From Byssochlamys sp. IMV 00236 (lineage: Eukaryota; Ascomycota; Eurotiomycetes; Eurotiales; Thermoascaceae): 35,792 nucleotides of DNA. A program made the position numbers and the translations under genes. Below are positions 28,986-35,792 of the stretch, piece by piece (within the stretch, counting starts at the first letter, position 1; the number at the start of each line of letters is the position of its first letter). Location: the NCBI GenBank assembly GCA_001931875.2, contig MSJH02000554.1, positions 1-35,792 on the forward strand. Direction: 5' to 3'. The notes under the pieces were generated by a model. That model was not told where the DNA came from. It saw nothing but the letters and a program-made list of their open reading frames with translations, and searched no databases.

Positions 28986-30725
28986 ATGCAATCAGCTTTA
29001 ACCTTGGAAAATAATGAAAATCATGCTTGTAAATGGACAGACTGTACCTCTATATTTGACGACCCTGAACAGCTTTATTTACACTTGACAAACGATCATG
29101 TTGGCAGAAAGTCAACAGGAAACCTGTGTCTTGCATGCCATTGGGATAAATGCGATGTAAAAGTGATAAAAAGAGATCATATCACAAGTCATCTTCGAGT
29201 GCATGTACCATTAAAGCCACATAGATGCCATGTAAACCATCTTTTATATAATATAAATTCATAATCTCATTTGTATATAGTTTTGTCCTAAATCATTTAA
29301 GCGCCCTCAAGACTTGAAAAAACATGAAAAAATCCACAGTGAACAACATATTTCACAACTTCGATCACATCATCGCGGATCTCATCCTCTGACTCCTCCC
29401 AACCATACCAGCAGAGACGTTTCACCTGTGCTATCAGAAGGAAATTCATCACATCCCATTTCACCACCACAAAGCATATATTCTGACGGTAAGAGCCATC
29501 CCTTGTTCACTGCATCTTTGTTTATTAATATGACAGTAGACCTACAAAGCGAGAATTGGATGTATACAGATATTACTTCCAATATGGGAATGCCTCCTTA
29601 TCTCAATAATTTACCTATGAGCACAAAGGCTCCATATCATGATTATCAGAACCCTGTTACCATGCCACAAAATGTTGATCATAACGTATATGCTTCTCCA
29701 GATTATGTTTTACAAGACCTATTTTTCCCTATGGAAATGGAAGCAAAAGCAACCACATACAATATAGGTAAACTTATATATGATTATCCCTGCTTCATCA
29801 CCTGACACATCTACACACAGACGTAGCAAATCGACTTGACCAAATACAAACCTTGATTGACGCAGGTACAATTACTCAATCAAACTTTAATTTCAACATC
29901 AGCAACGAAAACCAGCTTGAAAATATGAATGCTTGGTTAACTGGGTTATCCAACAGTATTCCTATAAACCAACAACAACATGATCTTTTATCATACTCTG
30001 AGCAAGTATCCTCGTTTAATTCTGTAGAACACGCAACGCTTCAAGAGCAAGCCAAATATCCTAGTGTACCATCACAAATGTATTCTTCCGAAAACGACAT
30101 ATACGTCAGATCTCAGCCGATTATCGTGCCAAGCCAGAATATTAATGATTACATGAATTGTCCTCCCATGTATCAGCATAAACCCATGGGACTTACAGGT
30201 CAACGCCCACATTATACGACTGTTCCCAATGTCTCTTCTCAACACTTTCAACCAGAACTTCGAACTACAACCAATTTCACAAAAGCAAACAATCCCCAAG
30301 ACGGTGAAAGCAGTAAAGATGAAGCCGTTGATTCATACAAACCCAAAAAGTCCGAGACTACATTTGATGATAAAAAGAACATGGCTACTCTGCTCAATAC
30401 ATTTTCAAGCGCAATTGCAGATCATAAAAAGTCCCTTATCAATAACAATGTATTCATAGAAAAAGAAGGAGAAAAAATAGAACCAAAAGAAACAAAGGAC
30501 GTAGATAGACTAAGAGAACTTATTATCAGCGACTTTTCGAAATTATCATTAAAGAATTCCCCGACTGAAGAAGCGACAACCGTTCTTTACCCGAAGACAT
30601 CTAGCCGATATTATCAACATATACAGCTTTTGCATCAAATGAAAGCATGGATAAATGAAAATTATCACAAGCGTACACTAAAAGAAAAGGAGGATGATAA
30701 GAGATCTATGCTTTTATGTCAATAA
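28986..30725 (+). CDS. PacC/Rim101-type pH-response C2H2 transcription factor
   Basis: Nuclear regulator of the ambient-pH response, in other fungi activated by proteolysis through the Pal/Rim pathway. Exons 28986..29231, 29281..29488, 29537..29767 and 29821..30725 give 529 residues. Three zinc fingers: residues 15-38 ([20 protein letters not shown]), 51-73 ([21 protein letters not shown]) and 81-101, where C81 and C84 come from different exons ([21 protein letters not shown]). The spacing and the [16 protein letters not shown] and [13 protein letters not shown] blocks are diagnostic of PacC. The rest is Ser/Pro/Asn/Gln-rich, ending in a basic [20 protein letters not shown]. It is shorter than the ascomycete proteins (about 670). 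The 48-nt intron 29489-29536 has no stop and keeps frame if retained. Confidence 0.93.
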
Positions 30726-30885
30726 AATATAGTACTTTCCAAATTTGTAATGAAAAGCCTTTGTCAGAACATTAACCATTCATGTCAGTCTGACTTGTGA
30801 TTGTCTTTTTTCTTTTTTTTCTTAAAAGATTACTCGAGCTCCTTCTTTTTCCCTTTCTTTATTACATATCTACTTGTTTTTCATT

Positions 30886-33557
30886 ATGAGTCCTGGTATG
30901 GTCCATAGTTGTCTAAACGTAATACAGTCACTCATCGCTTCTTCATTTAGACGTTATTCCCGTAGTAGCAGCTGGTTTAGGCGGCTTATTTGGCACCATG
31001 TATCTGGATTCACGATATCTTCTTAGCAGAGACTTTCATCAGCTAAAAGCAGGTTTATTAGCGAATTTAAGGTTACTCATTTTATTATATGATGTGTGTG
31101 ACAAACATCCTGATATGAATTACGCTTTAGCATTCGCCTTTGGGAACTTCAAGACAAGACCCATTATTATTTCCGCTTCAAAGAAAAGGCAAAGGCTAAT
31201 CCGGACAAGCTCTTTGTCATGTTTGAAGGAAAAGGTTATACCTTTCGTCACATAGAAAAAGGTAATTTTTCCTAAACAGTAAAAAGTTTTGTTACACAGT
31301 CGATCTGACGATTTTGGTTATTTTAATTGGGGGGAAAAATAGCCTCTAATAGATTGGTAAGTAACTAATGTTGTAGTGTGCTTATCACGTAGTAACAAGG
31401 GATTGTAGGCGCATTGGTTAATTGCACAAGGCACTAAGAAAGGAGGTAAGGAAATGCTCAAGATGACTTTGTCATGTGTGTGTGTGTGTGATTAATAAAG
31501 ACGAATAGACATTGTGTGCATGATGCTCCAGAATCATCCTACCTTTTATATCTCTCTTTTGGCCATTAGCAAAATTGGTGCTATCCCTTCATTGATAAAT
31601 ACTAATCTAGTGGATGATTCGTTATTGCACTGCTTAAGAATAGCCAGCACGAGATTACTTCTTTTTGATCCCGTGTACGAAAAGCAAGTCGCAACCATAT
31701 TGGATGCCTGTCGTGAGCTTAATGTTAACCTGATTGCTTATGGTGAATCCACGGAAGAAAATGAATTACCGCCTCTTCCCTTTGCATCTACTCTCACGCC
31801 AAGTGTCTTGGCTTCTTATTCTGATGCAGATACGAGCGAAGAGCCGCTTAAAGGTGTAAAGCCATCAGATGCCGCCTATTTGATTTACACAAGGTATGAT
31901 TTGAAAGTGAACTTTTTCTATTATAGTAATCATGACTAATCTTTTTTTCCATAGCGGGACTACGGGAATGCCAAAGGTAAAATAAGAAAATGACATTGAT
32001 CGAGCAGATTGACTGACAAATGAAAATAAATAGGCCGCCATTAGCCAACATTCTCGTATTGGATGTAAGTCTTGCTGTCATTATAAGATCAATGTTTACT
32101 TACTTCTTATTACAGTTGGACTGGTAATGTATGCTAATGTTACTGGTATTCAAGAGGGCGATAGAGTATACTGCGTATTGCCACTTTATCATAGTTCTGG
32201 AAGTAAATGTGAAATGATATCGATATCATACCCATTATTAAAATAACTTCTTTTTTTTGCATAGTGATTGTGGCATCTTCTGTAGCCCTATATGCTGGCG
32301 CTACGATTGTACTTGGCCGTAAGTTTTCTGCAAGACGGTTCTGGAACGATTGTGTGGATTACAAAGTTGATGTATTCACAGTATGTATTCATTTTTACAG
32401 TAAGAGCAGGCAACGCTAATAGGCAATAGTACATTGGTGAATTCTGTAGATACCTTCTGAGCCAACCACCTCATCCTGAAGAAAGAAATCACAAGGTGAA
32501 AATGGTTTATGGCAACGGTATGAGGCCTGATGTCTGGAGAAGATTCCAAGAGAGATTTAATATTCCCAAAGTCTGCGAGTTCTATGCCGCTACTGAAGGT
32601 AAACATTGTTTATTTTATGTTATCTTGTATGCTGATTTTCCCTTTTTAATTTAAAAAAGCACCAACAACTTTATTTAATGTAAATACCGGAGAACTTGGG
32701 GCTGGTGCGGTAGGTTCTCGAGGTATTGTCTTCCGTACGATTCGTTCAGAAGTTCAGTTGATCAAGATTGATCCTATCACGGAAGAACCTGTCAGAGATA
32801 AGAATGGGTTCTGTGTGAAGGTAAGCTTTCTATAAGCATAAATAAACGAATTCATGCTTATATTTTCCCCCTTGTTTAGAGTAACTACGATGAACAAGGT
32901 GAATTAGTTGTTCGTATGGATGAAGGCAGCCATGTCACATTTGGTGGCTATTACAAGAATAAAGGAGCTACGCAGAAAAAGATTTTAAGAAACGTGTTTA
33001 AGAAAGGAGATGCGTAAGCCAGCGATTATTTTAAATAAGAACTTTTGTTAACCGTTTAGAAACAATATAGATACTTTCGTAGCGGTGATTTGCTAAAAAT
33101 GGATAAGGATGGCTTTTACTATTTTGGTGACCGTGTGGGAGATACCTTCCGCTGGAAGTCTGAAAACGTTGCTACAACAGAAGTTGCTCAAGCAATCGGG
33201 GTGTATCCTGGCATCGCAGAAGCCAATGTATACGGTGTCACGGTTCCTAACCATGATGGTCGCGCTGGTATGGCTGCACTCGTATTGAAAGAAGGAGTAT
33301 CGTTAGATTTCAAAGAACTCTACCAGTACCTCCGTCAAAAGTTACCAAAATATGCTATTCCAGTATTCATAAGATTTGTGCCTGCTATGGACCTCACAGG
33401 TACCTTTAAACAACAAAAGGTGCAGTTCCGTAACCAAGGTATTGATCTTACACAAATTCCTGAATCTGAGCCTGTTTACTGGCTTAAGGGAGATACATAT
33501 GTTCCTTTTACATTAGATGACTATGCGAAAATCGACGTTGGCAAAGTAAAACTGTAA
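30886..33557 (+). CDS. FAT1: Very-long-chain fatty acid transport/acyl-CoA synthetase (FAT1/FATP family)
   Basis: Activates very-long-chain fatty acids with ATP and CoA and helps import them; a membrane protein of ER, peroxisome and cell periphery. Fourteen exons (30886..30895, 30951..31071, 31131..31261, 31343..31356, 31409..31445, 31509..31893, 31955..31976, 32034..32064, 32116..32202, 32265..32380, 32430..32598, 32660..32820, 32880..33013, 33071..33557) give 634 residues. The N-terminus has one hydrophobic segment ([18 protein letters not shown]). The AMP-binding motif [10 protein letters not shown] is residues 231-240, joined across an intron. [20 protein letters not shown] and [15 protein letters not shown] follow, then the FATP/VLACS signature [38 protein letters not shown], and the C-terminal [19 protein letters not shown]. 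Microexons of 14 and 22 nt are needed. It converges on the protease gene. Confidence 0.95.
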
Positions 33558-33717
33558 ATGATTCTTTGTGATTTTATTTATTTATCCTATTGATACGTGC
33601 TGGATTATATTTTCTAAACAATAAAGTATTCCATTGTAAGCCTTGATCGACGTATTTTGTTTAGTAAAGTGATGAATTGCTGCTGTTACTATCGATCGAG
33701 ATTAAATAGAAATTTAT

Positions 33718-35248
33718 TTATAAATGTAAATAAATAAGAATAGTAATGACAATATAATACACGCCTTGAGTCAAGTTGGGTCGAATTGACAACCCACTGT
33801 TGTTAAGCACCTGATTTTGGTTAGTACCTGACGCACCAACACCAGCATTGGGAGAATTAGGGGAAGAGGAAGCAACATTAGACGGTCCCGATATGACCGC
33901 TGATGATCCTACAGCAGCTGCAACACCAAGACGATTCTGATCAGCGTCATAAGCAACATAGGTGCTTCGTAACATGGATTGACCGATGAAGATATTGTTT
34001 TCGCTTGGTATTATTCCAATCATACATACTGTGGCTGTGTTTATGTAATTAGAGTCCAGCGGTAAAATGAGATCCTTTAGTGGTACATTAAGGGTAACGG
34101 GCTGATCTGTTTTCGCGTTAGTGAGAGACATTTGAAGCTGAATCATTGCATTGGTTTGTCTAGCAACAGAACAATTCACTTGAAAATAATTATTGAGCAT
34201 ATCGTAAGCCAGATTGGACTTTCCTATAGATTGCACAAGTATTGTCTCAACGGCCTTTGTAGGAAAATAGGACATTGTTGTGCCTGTATCAAAAATGAAG
34301 GGTACAGTATCTTGAAATGCGACTACAGAAGTAAGCGTGTTGTTGCTGTTGACGACACCAATGCCTTGACCATAGACTTGCCAGAAGCCATAGTCAGCTT
34401 TGGCTTGTGCGCCTCGAGAAGTTCTCATGGTTGGCGCAACAGGCATGTAGTACATGTTGCCAGTATATTTTGAATTGTCGATTCCACCAAAAATGATTTC
34501 GCCCGAATTACCATATGCTTGAGAGCTGTTTAAATAAATAGAAAAGATGTTTTGAGAAAGTTGGTGTTGCTGTTTGAGGTTGAAAAAGAATGGATTGTAA
34601 GGGGCAGTGGTATAGGCCGCAGTAATGAATGGATATCCTAATCCAAAGATACCATCGACTTGAATTTCGTTTTTACTGTCGTTGCTTGGTGTATATGATT
34701 GTCCTGTGAGTGTCGCCATCTGTGTTAAAATGTTTTTTTGTTGAACGACGTATCCAAATTGCTGTTGCTGTACAGTGGCACCAGCTATAGTGACGGTGTC
34801 GAAGGCATAGACGCCTGCTGCTGTGCCTGATCCATAGGTAACATCGAATATCTTTGTAGATGCTTTAAAAGAATTTGATTTTGTTTCATCGAATTTGGAA
34901 AATGGGCATACAGAATTTGGGCATTGTGCTCCAGGAACCCATAAATCAGAACTAAAATAAAATCAGCAAGAGATAAAAGAGACATAGTGGCAACTACCTT
35001 CCGGTATCAAGTGCAAGGTGAAATGACTGTGGTGGTGTGCCGATAGATATAGGGATCAAGTATAAGGACCCTTGATCATTATATAGTTTGGAGCTAAATA
35101 CATCACGTTTTTGAAGTAGTTGATGTAAAGGCTTGGTTCTCCTCTTTAATGGTATCCTCAGTAGTTTGGGCTCCTCTACTGGGCTTTTAGCATATACTGC
35201 TATTATAGTAGGAAGCGCCAGTAGAGCAAGGATCTGTTGAAGCAGCAT
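33718..35248 (-). CDS. Secreted, probably GPI-anchored aspartic protease (family A1)
   Basis: Two minus-strand exons, 35248..34998 and 34951..33718, give 494 residues. I chose the ATG at 35248 because it opens directly on a signal peptide (MLLQQILALLALPTIIAVYA); an in-frame ATG at 35332 would bury it. The propeptide has a Kex2-type KR at 47-48. The first catalytic motif, ALDTGSSDLWVPG (D81), is restored only by splicing; the second is FIFDTGTTMSYF (D305). YGSGTAAGVYAFDTV gives the flap region, and GIFGLGYP, GEIIFGGID and the terminal FIGQSMLRSTYVAYD fit the pepsin fold. A Ser/Asn/Gly-rich spacer and a hydrophobic end (GVYYIVITILIYLHL) suggest GPI attachment, as in yapsins. A role in cell-wall remodelling or secreted proteolysis is inference. 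Confidence 0.93.
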
Positions 35249-35792
35249 GTTACAAAAGAAGAAAAGAGAAAAAGAAAGGTAAAATAATCTATTGTTAATT
35301 AGACACATTACACTAGGTCGTACAAAAAGCATTTGTACTTAATTAATGGTAACACTGTGTTATGTAGGCAATACTGAATTAGGATCCTGTTGGCTTGTTC
35401 CTGGCAAATCCATTAGCATTGACCATATTAATCCACTTTATGCTCTGATGTTAAATCTGTATACAGTTTTTTTTCTTAAACAAAAAAAATAAAATAAAAT
35501 CGTGGGCACTGATAGTCGATGTTGTTCTGTTTGCGAGAACAAACACCGCTTATTGAAAGAAATGTTGTCAATGAAGGCAATAAGCCTGAGCCCATTGCAG
35601 CATTGACCAGGAGCAAAGATGGTTTAAAAAGTACGGGGAGTGTCCCAATAATATCTCTTTCTGTATTTTTATTAATTATTGACATTAATTTTATAAAATG
35701 TTGTCATAAAATAAAAAAATTATTTGCATAAAAAGACGACAAAGAAAAATATGTTTGAATAAAACGACATCATGTCAAAAGAGAGAGAGAGA
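35249..35792. other. Protease upstream region and unassigned end of window
   Basis: Upstream of the protease is a pyrimidine-rich leader (minus strand). Open frames on both strands at 35476-35731 have no recognisable domain. The final bases are an AG repeat cut by the window edge. I see no supported gene. Confidence 0.4.

Noticed and set aside
35476..35731. Overlapping frames on both strands at the window end
   Set aside because: No family resemblance and no splice or promoter context; too little sequence to judge.
1..35792. CRISPR arrays, operons, rRNA or tRNA genes
   Set aside because: None found; the spliced fungal gene structure makes CRISPR arrays and operons implausible, and no tRNA or rRNA signature was seen.

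Overview
Eukaryotic, fungal window, most likely from a Mucorales genome (Rhizopus-like). The evidence is AT-rich sequence, many short introns of about 48-80 nt with GT..AG ends and CTAAC/CTAAT-type branch sites, short intergenic distances, and a characteristic gene set (PacC/Rim101, GPI-type aspartic protease, SNX4, mitochondrial dihydroxy-acid dehydratase). The species assignment is inference; no rRNA, tRNA or marker locus is present. I read gene models by joining exons by hand from both strands. Each joined model keeps one open frame across all its splice sites.

Layout. 1-1410 (+): 3' end of a SNF2/STH1-type chromatin-remodelling ATPase that ends without a bromodomain. 2349-2867 (+): small unassigned protein. 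3103-5630 (+): GBD/FH3 (formin N-terminal type) protein lacking FH1/FH2. 5709-7584 (-): putative transcription factor with two zinc-binding modules and Asn/Gln-rich linkers. 7844-9867 (-): sorting nexin 4 (SNX4/Atg24-like). 9981-12030 (-): dihydroxy-acid dehydratase (ILV3).

12031-18400 is a gene-poor, mobile-element-rich stretch. It contains a short dispersed repeat, a degenerate tandem array, a broken zinc-knuckle gene, the 3' end of a LINE-type retrotransposon, an inverted copy of the 3' end of the taspase gene found 6 kb further on, and a 0.93 kb element with about 165-bp terminal inverted repeats and no coding content.

18448-24630 (+) holds a secreted thaumatin-like protein, a WrbA-type flavodoxin-like quinone reductase with a long tail ending in a CaaX-like motif, a taspase-like Ntn hydrolase (11 exons, one apparent GC-AG intron), and a second, compact and strongly codon-biased WrbA-type paralogue. 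25500-26560 is mostly eroded sequence with hints of a transposase. 26682-27578 (+) is pirin. 28986-30725 (+) is a PacC/Rim101 pH-response regulator with five GCCAAG sites upstream. 30886-33557 (+) is a FAT1/FATP very-long-chain acyl-CoA synthetase with microexons. 33718-35248 (-) is a secreted, probably GPI-anchored aspartic protease. The last 0.5 kb shows nothing I can assign.

There is no operon logic, but several genes share themes: quinone/redox handling (two WrbA-type proteins, pirin), cell-surface or secreted proteins (thaumatin-like, aspartic protease) and pH control (PacC). The most unusual feature is the recent, apparently identical inverted duplication of the taspase 3' end. It abuts a LINE 3' terminus on one side and an AT palindrome on the other.
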